In this document: in pieces, positions 1-9,184 of the stretch
Numbering within the stretch: position 1 is the stretch's first letter
Layout of the letters: every line of letters begins with the position of its first letter
Source: Gammaproteobacteria bacterium
Lineage (GTDB): Bacteria; Pseudomonadota; Gammaproteobacteria; Eutrophobiales; Eutrophobiaceae
DNA length: 51,506 nt
Assembly (NCBI GenBank): GCA_028819495.1
Contig: JAPPLI010000187.1
Span: 1 to 51,506, forward strand
Direction: 5' to 3'
Translations under genes and position numbers: made by a program
Notes under the pieces: model-generated
Databases searched by the model: none
The model's input: only the letters and a program-made list of their open reading frames with translations
What the model was told of the DNA's origin: nothing

Positions 1-112
1 ATTGAAAAAGAACCCGATCAGACCTGAAATGGTCTATTTATAGAGGTTCCCATAAGAACACCCGGAGGAATAAGGCTATTTCACATATTAACTATTTCAG
101 AAATCGGACCTC

Positions 113-784
113 ATGATGCCCCTGAAAGAATATAAAATATCGATGGAAATCGCTGGCCCTCTTGCTATGTGGGGAAGACCGGACACTGGTTCAAGCCCTA
201 CATCCTATCCAATTCCTACCTGGTCAGCTGCAAAAGGTGTGTTTGAGGCGGTGGCATTTTTCTCTGATGGGAAAGCATGGATCAACCCCGTACGAGTTGA
301 AATCTGCAAACCAGTAGGAACTGAAAGTACCGGTGAACTACACTATCAAAAATACACAACCAATTATCGTGGCCCACTGAAAGAAACGGGAAAATCAAAC
401 TATCAATTCTCAGCATTAGTCGTCGCAGATGTTTGCTATCGCCTTCACGCCATTATTGAAAATGGAACAGCCAATCCATTACGTAAAGGTGCAAATCCCT
501 GCCACTACCTGAAAGACAAGTTTAATCGGCGACTTAAAAATGGCCGCTGCCACCATACCCCTTGTTTAGGTTGGAGCGAATTTGTGCCAACTTACTGGGG
601 GCCTGTGCGTGATGAAAGTTCAATACCAGAAATACGCACCGAAGTTGACACCGCGGTGACACTGAATTTGGTGTCGATTTTAAAAAATGTCTTTACCCCC
701 GAAGTTAATGGTTCATATAGCCCTGTATTTCAACAAGGGGAAGATTCTTGGATAAGGGAAGGAGTGTTCAATTATGTTGAATGA
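113..784 (+). CDS. cas5c: Cas5c (Cas5d), type I-C crRNA-processing endonuclease
   Basis: In type I-C systems Cas5c replaces Cas6: it cuts the pre-crRNA at the repeat hairpin and stays on the 5' handle of the Cascade complex. The 223-residue protein has the family length and the expected N-terminal segment with GPLAMWGRPD and the P-x-PTWSAAKG stretch near residues 15-45. Tyr and Lys-rich stretches around residues 80-140 would hold the catalytic Tyr/Lys/His set known in the family, but I did not align them. It is the first gene of the effector operon and overlaps cas8c by 11 bases. The start could be either of two adjacent ATG codons (113 or 116); no strong ribosome site precedes them. The 112 bases upstream show no cas3, which normally precedes cas5 in I-C loci. 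Confidence 0.93.
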   Translation: MMPLKEYKISMEIAGPLAMWGRPDTGSSPTSYPIPTWSAAKGVFEAVAFFSDGKAWINPVRVEICKPVGTESTGELHYQKYTTNYRGPLKETGKSNYQFSALVVADVCYRLHAIIENGTANPLRKGANPCHYLKDKFNRRLKNGRCHHTPCLGWSEFVPTYWGPVRDESSIPEIRTEVDTAVTLNLVSILKNVFTPEVNGSYSPVFQQGEDSWIREGVFNYVE

Positions 785-2891
785 ATTAACTCTAATCAGG
801 AATGGTCTTCGAGCAGTTGATGAACAAGCTCTCAAAGTTGTGCATAAAAATATTAATGAGCCAGGAAAAACGAACACTATGAGGGTTATCCTGAATGAAG
901 AAGGAAAGATTATAGAATTGGATTTGCTGGACGGAGAAAGAAATAAAAACTACTGGAGTCATGGCGACGGCAACAAAAACAAGTTCCCGGATATTAAGCT
1001 GCCATTTCCCTTACGGCCAGGAGGCGCTGAGAAATTCTATAACTGGTCAAAAGAAAACAAACGACCATCAGCAGAAGACTTGATAGCTTGCATTGAAGGT
1101 TTCCGGAGTGAATATCCATTTGAAATAACACAACAAACCTGGCCTGACTATTGGGAAAAATTGAAAGGACGTACTGAAATTTATGGCGGTTTACAAGGTG
1201 CATCATCCATCGTTTATTTATTAATCAAAGTATTTCTGGATACCAGCGACAAAGGTCTGTCATTACTCGAACAATTTGACCAAAAGTTATGGGAGGCGGT
1301 ACAAAAGCATCCTGAAATTTCGTTACTTAATTTCGCCTCGCTGGCGATGTTTGGAGGAGGGGAGAAACTAAAAAACGGAAAGTTGCCAGATGGAAAACGC
1401 CCCACTTTACTTCTTGACCTGATTAAAAACCATACTAGCCATACGGCAGCAAATAAACACTGGAAACCAGACATTTCAAAGGTTCTGTTTGCATCTGAAG
1501 AACACTTAAACGAAACCAGGGTGGGAAATTGTGTCATTAGTGGCCGGCAAGATGTAAAGCTGGTCTTGGATACATTCCCCACAGCTAAATGCGCATCTCT
1601 TGGAAACATAAAAATTTTTTCCAGAAAAAAGGGAGTCCACACATATAGGAGATATGGAAAATTAGCTACAGATAGTATTTCTGTATCCGCAAATCTTGCT
1701 GATGAGCTAAAGAGCGCATTGGAATACCTGAACCAAAAAGAAAGAGGTAGTACATGGGATTTACTTCCCAGTGAGGCGGGGGGCAATGATTTGCTGCTTG
1801 CATTCTGTCGGCATTATCCCGATGTTCATGCTGCAAGTTTAGTAGCATACGAGGATGAGCAGGATAATTTGCTTGATGAAAGCGGGTACGAAACAGAGGC
1901 AAGTGTAATTTGTAAGTCTTTTAAAGGGAGTGACATAGACTTATCAGTGGAAGCCAGGATTGACTTCCTTATTATAAGAAAGATCAGCGATGGCGTCCAA
2001 AAGGCGGTTTTTTCCTCGTCTTTACCAGTATCTCAATTAGAAGATCTAACCGCGGATTGGAATAATGCTTGTAAGAATGTCCCATCAACAGAACTAGCAT
2101 TGTTTATATCAGGTAAAATTTGTTCACCAAGCCCGATATCGCCCAAACAAGTCGCTTTGATTTTCAGAAAAAACTATCCACTGTCTAGCCTTGACAAGAA
2201 AAACAAGAAGCAAACAAATGTTCCTGGAATCTCTTTTTCTGAAGTGATGACACTATTTTTAAATGATGTCTGCACTTCAGACATGGTCAGGCGGCTTTTG
2301 AGTAAAATTTTAAAACAGTTCTCCAGTCTGCTGGAAATAGTTGCATCAGAAAAAACGCTCAAAAAAGTTCCATTAGGAAAAACTTTAAACAAACGCCATC
2401 GTCAGGATGCGCTTTACGCGATAACAGTAGTAGGTTTATTTCTATATAAATTAGGTCGAAAAAAAGAGGTTTATATGAAAGAACTGGCATATAAGCTGGG
2501 ACAATTTTGCTCAGTGCTGGATGAAATACATATCGGATACTGCGAAAGTGAACGCAAAGGTAAGGAACCCGGTAGATTAATCGGGAATCAAGCTTATGCG
2601 GCGGCGGTGATGAACCCGCGGAAAGCTCTTGAGATTACGGCACAGCGATTTGCCGTATATAAGTCGTGGGCTGATAAAAACTGTCGAAAAGAGGACGGGA
2701 ATCTTCGCGAAAAAGAAAAAAATGCTAAATACGCGAATTTCTGGCTAAGGAAACATAGTGGGGAACTACATGAACTGATTCCAGAAAAAATTCCTGTGTC
2801 CACGCCAGAGAGCAGGGCAGAACTCCTGCTAGGCTATTTGGCTGGTAGAGACATTGCTAAGAAACAAAGCAAAATAAATTCAACATCCTGA
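774..2891 (+). CDS. cas8c: Cas8c (Csd1), type I-C Cascade large subunit
   Basis: Large subunit of the type I-C surveillance complex, expected to recognise the PAM and recruit Cas3. The 705-residue product is recognised as Csd1 by its N-terminal region, by its place between cas5c and cas7c, and by the C-terminal helical region with GRLIGNQAYAA and the closing LLLGYL stretch. It is somewhat longer than many Csd1 proteins (roughly 600 residues). The ATG at 774 is preceded by a purine-rich GGGAAGGAG at about 755-763 and overlaps the end of cas5c, indicating translational coupling. The last 138 codons probably also encode Cas11c from an internal start (separate entry). The coding sequence is AT-rich compared with the core genes to the right. 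Confidence 0.92.
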   Translation: MLNELTLIRNGLRAVDEQALKVVHKNINEPGKTNTMRVILNEEGKIIELDLLDGERNKNYWSHGDGNKNKFPDIKLPFPLRPGGAEKFYNWSKENKRPSAEDLIACIEGFRSEYPFEITQQTWPDYWEKLKGRTEIYGGLQGASSIVYLLIKVFLDTSDKGLSLLEQFDQKLWEAVQKHPEISLLNFASLAMFGGGEKLKNGKLPDGKRPTLLLDLIKNHTSHTAANKHWKPDISKVLFASEEHLNETRVGNCVISGRQDVKLVLDTFPTAKCASLGNIKIFSRKKGVHTYRRYGKLATDSISVSANLADELKSALEYLNQKERGSTWDLLPSEAGGNDLLLAFCRHYPDVHAASLVAYEDEQDNLLDESGYETEASVICKSFKGSDIDLSVEARIDFLIIRKISDGVQKAVFSSSLPVSQLEDLTADWNNACKNVPSTELALFISGKICSPSPISPKQVALIFRKNYPLSSLDKKNKKQTNVPGISFSEVMTLFLNDVCTSDMVRRLLSKILKQFSSLLEIVASEKTLKKVPLGKTLNKRHRQDALYAITVVGLFLYKLGRKKEVYMKELAYKLGQFCSVLDEIHIGYCESERKGKEPGRLIGNQAYAAAVMNPRKALEITAQRFAVYKSWADKNCRKEDGNLREKEKNAKYANFWLRKHSGELHELIPEKIPVSTPESRAELLLGYLAGRDIAKKQSKINSTS
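2475..2891 (+). CDS. cas11c: Predicted Cas11c small subunit, internal start within cas8c
   Basis: Type I-C complexes contain a small subunit, Cas11c, translated from an internal in-frame start inside cas8c; this is established for the subtype. Here an ATG at 2475 is in the cas8c frame and has AAGAGG at 2464-2469, a good Shine-Dalgarno sequence five bases upstream. The product would be 138 residues beginning MKELAYKLGQ, close to the size expected for the helical small subunit. It ends with Cas8c and lies 22 bases before cas7c. The sequence shows the site and spacing directly; actual use of the start is inferred. Confidence 0.7.
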   Translation: MKELAYKLGQFCSVLDEIHIGYCESERKGKEPGRLIGNQAYAAAVMNPRKALEITAQRFAVYKSWADKNCRKEDGNLREKEKNAKYANFWLRKHSGELHELIPEKIPVSTPESRAELLLGYLAGRDIAKKQSKINSTS

Positions 2892-2913
2892 ATGTGAAAG
2901 CGAGGAAAACATT

Positions 2914-3780
2914 ATGAACGCCCCATTTAATCGTTGTATTGGTCTGGTCATCCTGGATGTTACGATGTCAAATCCAAACGGTGACCCTGATATGGAATCG
3001 GACCCCAGAACTATAGACGCGAGCGGTCTGGGTTTGATAACACCAGTTTCGTTCAAACGTAAGTTGCGTGATCTTGTGGGAGATCAATCACCTGTTTTTG
3101 ATGCAGCATCGGAACATCTGGGCCTTAATTCTGATTCACCACGTAAATTTGAAATTCTGGAAACGAGGGGAAGGAACCGAAACCAAATAATAAATTTATC
3201 AAAAGATGATTTTCAAGGAACCTATTGGGATGCAAGAGTGTTTGGCAATACTTTTCTTGAGAGTCTAGAGGATAGCGAAAAGGACCATTTTATCCGAACC
3301 GGAGTAATTCAGATTGGAGTTGGACAATCCGTTGCGCCGGTCGAGATTGAGCGAATAACAATGACGAATAAAGCTGGCGTAGAAGGGGACAAAGATAGAG
3401 GCATGGCCCCGCTTGCATTTCGAGTGGTCCGTCACGGAATCTATACCATTCCCTTCTATGTAAATCCCAGCATCGCACAAAAGACTGGAATGGATACTAA
3501 TGATTTGGAGTTATTCAAATTCCTTGTTCCTCATGCATACCAGCATACAGCGTCTGCCATACGTCCACAAATAACGATGCTACACGCATGGTTTGCTGAA
3601 CATATGAATCCCTTGGGTTCCTGTCCTGATTACAAACTGATTGATACGCTTATTCCAAGAGTCAAGGACGATATTGAACAACCAACCAACAAACACAATT
3701 ATGATATTCCAGAGAAATCAGATATACCGGAAGCTGTGCTGGACCGATTTAATGAGGTAATAGACCTTTGTGACGCTTAG
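2914..3780 (+). CDS. cas7c: Cas7c (Csd2), type I-C Cascade backbone subunit
   Basis: Backbone protein that forms a filament along the crRNA spacer. The 288-residue length fits the family. The N-terminal signature SNPNGDPD at residues 19-26 and the GTYWDARVFGN segment near residues 104-114 are typical of Csd2 proteins. A GAGGAAAA stretch precedes the ATG. It follows cas8c after 22 bases and overlaps cas3 by 11 bases, so the four effector genes form one tightly packed operon. Confidence 0.95.
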   Translation: MNAPFNRCIGLVILDVTMSNPNGDPDMESDPRTIDASGLGLITPVSFKRKLRDLVGDQSPVFDAASEHLGLNSDSPRKFEILETRGRNRNQIINLSKDDFQGTYWDARVFGNTFLESLEDSEKDHFIRTGVIQIGVGQSVAPVEIERITMTNKAGVEGDKDRGMAPLAFRVVRHGIYTIPFYVNPSIAQKTGMDTNDLELFKFLVPHAYQHTASAIRPQITMLHAWFAEHMNPLGSCPDYKLIDTLIPRVKDDIEQPTNKHNYDIPEKSDIPEAVLDRFNEVIDLCDA

Positions 3781-6103
3781 TAAACTGGTTGCTCATTCTC
3801 CTCCTGAAGACAAACCGGACAAATACCCTCATTTATATTCCGACCACATACGGGAAGTAGAGCGGCGTGGCATGGAATGTGCCGATCGTATTTTGGCCTA
3901 TTCATCGTTATCACAGAAAACCAGAAAACAACTAAAAACGTCTCTTCTGTTGGCGTTACGAATACATGATATAGGCAAACTTGAACCAAGTAATCAGGAC
4001 GTTTTGTCGGGACATAAAAATGGAAAATTACCTTATGATCATGTGGATGGCGGTGTAGCTGTTGCACTTAATAGAGGAGATAAACTTGCCGCGTGGCTGG
4101 TTCGCGCCCACCATGCTCCAGGATTAGCCAGTGTATCTGACGAAAAAACACTGTTAAAACGTATTCGACCTTCGGAAATACTCAGAGGAAAACGATACCG
4201 AAGAGAGAGCCTTGAACGTGATGTTATAGCTCAACACAAAGAACTCATTGCAAGAACAGACACTTTAGTGAGGCAAATCACCACTGACCACGAAATATGC
4301 TGCAATCACGATTTGAAAGGAAACCAAACAGGAGTCCCTGATAATGCTTTATCTACACGGTTGCTGCTTTCCTGCCTGGTGGATGCAGATCATTCGGATA
4401 CAGCATCATATTATGCCGAAGCGCACAAGAAATATTCGTGGAATCCTCGCTGGGGAGAACGCTTAGAGAAACTTGAAAAATACATATTCTCACTTGATGG
4501 AAGCGACCCTGAACGGAAACTGTTACGTGACAAACTGTTTCAACAGTGCTTATACCATAAAACTAATGACCGGATTGCATCGTGCGCTGCTCCTGTAGGG
4601 TCGGGCAAAACAACGGCTATTATGGCAAACCTGCTAAAACGTGCTCGTGATAATGAATTACGCAGGATCTTTGTAATTGCTCCGTTCACCAACATAATTA
4701 CACAAACCGTCAAAAAGCTGAGGGAAGTTTTAGTGCTCGATGATGAAAATTCAGATGAGATCATCGGAGAGCATCACCATAGAGCAGAATTCAGTAGTGC
4801 AGAATTACGACAATATACACAAACCTGGAAGGCGCCAATTATTGTTACAACTGCTGTCCAGTTCTTCGAAACACTTGCCAGTGCCTCACCTTCAGGTCTT
4901 CGCAAGTTACATGAACTGCCTGGTTCCGCTATTTTTGTTGATGAAAGTCATGCCTGCCTGCCTCCTGCCTTGATGAGGCAGGCATGGTACTGGATTAAGC
5001 AACTTTCTTCTATTTGGTCATGTCATTTTGTATTGGCATCAGGTACGTTAATCAAGTTTTGGGAAAGTGATGAGATCATTGGAGATGGTGAAGGAATTAG
5101 TCTTCCAAGTCTATTGGATATGGATTTTTTTCAAAAAACTCAATCAGCGGAACATAACCGGCTTCGACTTTCAACTCTTAAAGATGGTGAGGCCATTACA
5201 AAGTCCGACCTACTAGAAACGGTTCGCAATCCAGGTGGCGCCTCCTACGGAACTGGTAGCAGTAAGTTAATCATTTTGAACACAGTACAATCCGCAGCCG
5301 TTATCGCAAAAGATTTACAACCTTCCAGAGAATCGGAAGCAAATTTGTCGGAGCGGTCTGTTCTGCATCTTTCTACAGCTTTAACGCCCGCTGACCGGGA
5401 AAGCATTGTTGATGAGCTCAAGGCGCGACAATCAAAAGATAACTCTTGGCAGTCACAAGATTGGTATTTGGTTGCAACTAGTTGTGTTGAAGCAGGAGTG
5501 GACCTTGATTTTGATTTTGGGTTCAGGGAAAGGTGTTCTATAACCAGTTTTTTGCAAACAGCAGGCCGAGTAAATCGGGAAAATACAAATCCAAATAGTA
5601 TTCTGTATGATTTTTCTCTGCAGGCCGCCAATGGGATAATAAAACATCCGGGATTCAGAGATTCGATCAAAATCTTTGAGCGATACCGGGAAGACTTGTT
5701 TAATCAGGACTGTAATCTTGACGAGTTATCAACACGAGCTCTGATTGCAGAAATTAGGGAAAAAGAAAGTGATGAACAATTTGTAAATAAGTTATTGACC
5801 AATGAGAAAAAGTGCAACTTTCAACAAGTACAGGAGAAGTTTAAGATTATCAATAGCCAAACTGTAACGGCAGTTGTTGATGAATCCATTAAGGAAAAAA
5901 TTGACGATGGTTTTCCTATGCGTTATCAGGAGATACAAAGAAGATCAGTACAAATCTGGCATAACAAAATTGAAGACTACCACCTTGAACCATGCGGTCG
6001 TGGTACTGATATTTACTATTGGAACTATAGTTATGAGCCTGACTTCCTCGGATATATGAAAGATTTGAACCTAATGTTGAAGCAAGGCGGCTGGGTTTGG
6101 TAA
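3770..6103 (+). CDS. cas3: Cas3 HD nuclease-helicase
   Basis: Effector nuclease recruited to R-loops formed by Cascade; it unwinds and degrades target DNA. An N-terminal HD domain is visible with HDIGKL near residue 66 and a further His pair (HHAPG) near residue 115. The superfamily 2 helicase part has Walker A (APVGSGKTT, about residue 275), DESH (about residue 390) and motif VI QTAGRVNRE (about residue 597). At 777 residues it is full length. The start is GTG at 3770, overlapping the cas7c stop by 11 bases. Placement after cas7c is unusual: in standard I-C loci cas3 is the first gene. Otherwise it looks intact. Confidence 0.95.
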   Translation: MTLSKLVAHSPPEDKPDKYPHLYSDHIREVERRGMECADRILAYSSLSQKTRKQLKTSLLLALRIHDIGKLEPSNQDVLSGHKNGKLPYDHVDGGVAVALNRGDKLAAWLVRAHHAPGLASVSDEKTLLKRIRPSEILRGKRYRRESLERDVIAQHKELIARTDTLVRQITTDHEICCNHDLKGNQTGVPDNALSTRLLLSCLVDADHSDTASYYAEAHKKYSWNPRWGERLEKLEKYIFSLDGSDPERKLLRDKLFQQCLYHKTNDRIASCAAPVGSGKTTAIMANLLKRARDNELRRIFVIAPFTNIITQTVKKLREVLVLDDENSDEIIGEHHHRAEFSSAELRQYTQTWKAPIIVTTAVQFFETLASASPSGLRKLHELPGSAIFVDESHACLPPALMRQAWYWIKQLSSIWSCHFVLASGTLIKFWESDEIIGDGEGISLPSLLDMDFFQKTQSAEHNRLRLSTLKDGEAITKSDLLETVRNPGGASYGTGSSKLIILNTVQSAAVIAKDLQPSRESEANLSERSVLHLSTALTPADRESIVDELKARQSKDNSWQSQDWYLVATSCVEAGVDLDFDFGFRERCSITSFLQTAGRVNRENTNPNSILYDFSLQAANGIIKHPGFRDSIKIFERYREDLFNQDCNLDELSTRALIAEIREKESDEQFVNKLLTNEKKCNFQQVQEKFKIINSQTVTAVVDESIKEKIDDGFPMRYQEIQRRSVQIWHNKIEDYHLEPCGRGTDIYYWNYSYEPDFLGYMKDLNLMLKQGGWVW

Positions 6104-6197
6104 CTATTACCCGCTTGCTATACGTTTTATTAAAGAGATAATTGCGGTCAACAAATATCTAACTACACCCGGATACAGAAGGGTCTATGAAAAAGTC

Positions 6198-6404
6198 ATG
6201 AAAAAATCGGACAAAAGTAAAAATCATCAAATCAATCAGACAGTAAAGGGATACATAGAGGACCAGGGAATGGAGGATATTCGTTGGGCTGAGACTCTGC
6301 CGGCTCTGAAGTCTGTTGATGGAGGAAAATTAATATCGGCAGAGAAAGTATCCTCATGGATGGAAAGTTGGGGAACAGGTCGAGAATTGTCAAAACCGCA
6401 ATAA
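6198..6404 (+). pseudogene. Antitoxin remnant (C-terminal part of a CopG/ribbon-helix-helix-like protein)
   Basis: The 68-residue reading frame contains YIEDQ, EDIRWAETLPAL and a terminal VSSWMESWGTG block. These resemble the C-terminal half of small CopG-type antitoxins that pair with ParE/RelE toxins. The N-terminal DNA-binding strand is not recognisable, although the frame stays open upstream into the end of cas3. It stops at 6404, and the next codon pair starts a toxin-like stub (6405-6446). I infer a degraded toxin-antitoxin pair left between the effector and adaptation modules. Family assignment is from memory of similar sequences, not a search. Confidence 0.5.
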
Positions 6405-6446
6405 ATGAAAGTTAAATTTTCGCCAGAGACAAGAGATGACCTGTAA
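6405..6446 (+). pseudogene. ParE/RelE toxin stub, 13 codons
   Basis: Directly after the antitoxin stop an ATG opens a frame reading MKVKFSPETRDDL and then TAA. This is a typical first strand and helix start of a ParE/RelE-family toxin. The rest of the toxin is missing and the DUF1016 gene begins 53 bases later. The back-to-back spacing with the antitoxin frame supports reading it as the start of a former toxin gene. Confidence 0.5.
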
Positions 6447-6499
6447 CGCCTTCAATTATTTCTCCGCATTCAGCGGCTTTTCAGGTACGGCCAGACACT

Positions 6500-7498
6500 A
6501 TGTCCAAACTGACTCCCCATCCCGATTTTTCCGGTTTTGCCGAACTCATTAATGCTCGGCGTACCCGGGCATTTCGGTTGGTCAATTACGAACTGATCGA
6601 CCTCTATTGGGAAATCGGTTCCCGCATCAGTAAATCTATTCAGAACGATGGTTGGGGACGCGGCACTGTCAATCAATTAGCAGAATATCTGGCTGTACGT
6701 GTTCCCGGTGTGAGGGGGTTTTCGGTATCAAACTTGTGGCGTATGCGTCAATTTTACGAGACATGGCGCAATACGTCCGAAGAACTCGCAACACTGTTGC
6801 GAGAATTGGCATGGAGCAGTCACGTCGATTTACTTGGGCGCTGCAAAACTACCACAGAACGTGAGTTTTATCTCCAGCACGCGATTCGTGAAAATTATTC
6901 AGTGCGTGAACTACGCCGCGCTATCGATAGCGCAACCTTCGAACGCGTGGCGCTCGCCAATGCAAAACTCGCAACAGTGTCACGAGTTTTACCGCCTAAA
7001 GCAAAACATGCTTTCAAGGACAGCTATATAGTCGAATTCCTCGAACTGCCCCCGGACCACTCGGAAGATGAATTACGCCGAGGTCTCGCACGAAGACTAC
7101 GGTACTTTCTGAGTGAATTGGGGCGAGATTTCACCTTTATCGGGGAACAATACCCGATTCAGGTAGGCACTCGCGACGGTTTCGTTGACCTGTTGTTTTT
7201 TCACCGTGGGCTCAGTTCTCTTGTCGCTATTGAACTGAAGATTACCGCATTCGAACCCGAGCATATCGGCCAACTCAATTTCTACCTTGAAGCCCTTGAT
7301 CGCGATGTCAGGAAAGCCCACGAAAACCCCAGCATCGGCATCTTGCTCTGCAAAACCAAGGACGACGAGGTCGTTGAATATGCCATGAGTCGTAGTATCT
7401 CCCCAGCGCTTGTGGCCGAATATCAGTTGCAATTGCCTGATAAAAAACTGCTTCAAGCAAAACTGCACGAATTCTTTGAGCTTGAAACTGATGCATAG
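6500..7498 (+). CDS. DUF1016/YhcG-family PDDEXK nuclease domain protein
   Basis: The 332-residue protein has the two-part YhcG layout. An N-terminal region with NYELIDLYWEIG (about residues 29-40) and SVSNLWRMRQFY is followed by a C-terminal PDDEXK nuclease-like domain. In that domain FVDLLFFHR and VAIELK (about residues 229-250) supply the acidic and Glu-x-Lys catalytic residues. Family members are found in E. coli (YhcG) and often travel with mobile or defence genes; their cellular role is not settled. It sits between cas3 and cas4, in the same direction, in a stretch that also carries a toxin-antitoxin stub. It is therefore probably an acquired insert, though a functional link to the CRISPR system cannot be excluded. 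Confidence 0.85.
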   Translation: MSKLTPHPDFSGFAELINARRTRAFRLVNYELIDLYWEIGSRISKSIQNDGWGRGTVNQLAEYLAVRVPGVRGFSVSNLWRMRQFYETWRNTSEELATLLRELAWSSHVDLLGRCKTTTEREFYLQHAIRENYSVRELRRAIDSATFERVALANAKLATVSRVLPPKAKHAFKDSYIVEFLELPPDHSEDELRRGLARRLRYFLSELGRDFTFIGEQYPIQVGTRDGFVDLLFFHRGLSSLVAIELKITAFEPEHIGQLNFYLEALDRDVRKAHENPSIGILLCKTKDDEVVEYAMSRSISPALVAEYQLQLPDKKLLQAKLHEFFELETDA

Positions 7499-7555
7499 TC
7501 CTGTCTTCCTCAGAAAACTCTTAAAATTCCTTCCAAACTCCCTGTAGTAAAGTAT

Positions 7556-8176
7556 ATGGACAACCCAATCCCCATCTCCGCCCTACAACACTACGCATTT
7601 TGCCCGCGCCAATGCGCCTATATCCATATCGAACAACTGTGGCAGGATAATTACCTGACCGCCAAAGGTAACCAACTGCACGATCGCGTACACAGCAATG
7701 AAGCGGAGCAGCGCGGCAACCTGAGAACGGAACGGGGCGTACAGGTCTATTCCGCGCAATATGGCCTTACAGGAAAACTGGACTTACTTGAAATCACATC
7801 AGACCTCAGGCAACTTACCCCGGTTGAATATAAACGCGGCAAACCCAAAACAGATGATTGTGACCGTATTCAACTGTGCGCCCAGGTGTTATGCCTGGAA
7901 GAGATGCGGGACGTCGCCATTCACCGCGCTGCGCTATGGTACTGGCAGGTACGCAAACGCGAATGGGTCGATATCGACAACCCCCTGCGCGACCTGACCG
8001 TTGACACCATCCATGCCACACGCAAGCTGCTGGATGACGACTCTATCCCACCGGCGGTTTATTCGCCCTCATGCAAAGGCTGTTCTTTTTTTGGTGATCC
8101 CTGCCAACCGCGTAAAACCGATCATTCCAGACGTTACGTAAGAGACATCTTTGAGGATGAAGAAATTACTCAATAA
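7556..8176 (+). CDS. cas4: Cas4, RecB-like exonuclease of the adaptation module
   Basis: Cas4 trims prespacers and selects those with a correct PAM, working with Cas1-Cas2. The 206-residue protein has the N-terminal CPRQC and the C-terminal cysteines in PSCKGCSF and DPC, which together bind a 4Fe-4S cluster in the family. Between them are a nuclease Asp in GKLDLLE and the E-x-K core VEYKRGKP (about residues 94-101). The ATG at 7556 lies 57 bases after the DUF1016 gene. The end overlaps cas1. Confidence 0.94.
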   Translation: MDNPIPISALQHYAFCPRQCAYIHIEQLWQDNYLTAKGNQLHDRVHSNEAEQRGNLRTERGVQVYSAQYGLTGKLDLLEITSDLRQLTPVEYKRGKPKTDDCDRIQLCAQVLCLEEMRDVAIHRAALWYWQVRKREWVDIDNPLRDLTVDTIHATRKLLDDDSIPPAVYSPSCKGCSFFGDPCQPRKTDHSRRYVRDIFEDEEITQ

Positions 8177-9176
8177 TTTATACGTAACTACCAATGGCAG
8201 TTATATCCGTAAGCAGCGGGAAACCCTCGTTATCGAGCAGGAAGGTAAAAAAGCGCTTCAACTTCCCTTCCACGCCATTCAAAACCTGTTTTGCTTCGGC
8301 CATATCATGGTCTCGCCGGATTTGATGGCTGCCTGCGGCGAGAAAGGGATCAGTATTTCCTTTTTCTCTGAATACGGAAAATTTCAATCACGGTTGCAAG
8401 GCCCGCAGTCGGGAAACGTATTATTACGCCGGGCGCAATATCGTGAAGCAGATCAATCGCCCCAGGTGTTGGCCAGGCTGTTTATTGCGTCAAAGTTGTC
8501 CAATTGCCGCACCACAGTCATGCGGCACCAGCGCAACCATGGCAAAAATGAGGAACTTGAGCGATTGGTAGGCTACCTGGGCCATAACCTCAAGCGATTG
8601 CAGCGGTGTGATGATATAGACCGGATGCGTGGGATTGAGGGTGATTCCGCCGCTTCGTATTTCGGCTGTTTCAGTCACTTGATTGTTGACAGCCTGAAGA
8701 CATCCTTTCCTTTTTCGGGAAGAACAAAAAGACCGCCGCTCGACCGCGTCAATGCCCTGCTCTCCTTTGCCTACACCTTGCTCACCCATGAAATTGCCTC
8801 GGCATTGCAAGGGGTGGGTATCGACCCTTATGTCGGTTTTTTACACACGGACCGGCCCGGCAGGTTAAGCCTGGCCCTGGACATGCTTGAGGAGTTTCGC
8901 GCCTGGTGGTGTGATCGTTTTGTTTTGACACTGATTAACCGGAAACAGATTTCTCCTGATGATTTCATTGAGGAGAGCAGCGGCGCCATACGTTTGAAAG
9001 ATGATGCCCGAAAGAAGTTTCTTAATGCCTGGCAGGAGAGAAAACAGGATGAACTGCAACATCCTTATACGGATGAGAAAATACATACCGGGCTGCTACC
9101 CCATGCACAGGCCATGTTGCTGTCGCGCTACCTGCGCAAAGACATGGAAATCTATACCCCGTTCATCTCACGTTGA
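8157..9176 (+). CDS. cas1: Cas1 integrase (type I-C)
   Basis: Cas1 is the catalytic subunit of the spacer integrase. I start it at ATG 8157 because the protein then begins MKKLLNNLYV, the usual I-C Cas1 start; an in-frame TTG lies six bases earlier. The 339-residue product has the beta-strand N-domain with SFFSEYGKFQSR and the helical catalytic domain. The metal-ligand regions are represented by the EGDSAASYF, GFLHTDRPGR and LDMLEEFRA segments, which carry the conserved Glu, His and Asp/Glu. It overlaps cas4 by 20 bases and ends eight bases before the cas2 ATG. Confidence 0.95.
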   Translation: MKKLLNNLYVTTNGSYIRKQRETLVIEQEGKKALQLPFHAIQNLFCFGHIMVSPDLMAACGEKGISISFFSEYGKFQSRLQGPQSGNVLLRRAQYREADQSPQVLARLFIASKLSNCRTTVMRHQRNHGKNEELERLVGYLGHNLKRLQRCDDIDRMRGIEGDSAASYFGCFSHLIVDSLKTSFPFSGRTKRPPLDRVNALLSFAYTLLTHEIASALQGVGIDPYVGFLHTDRPGRLSLALDMLEEFRAWWCDRFVLTLINRKQISPDDFIEESSGAIRLKDDARKKFLNAWQERKQDELQHPYTDEKIHTGLLPHAQAMLLSRYLRKDMEIYTPFISR

Positions 9177-9184
9177 GACTCATA

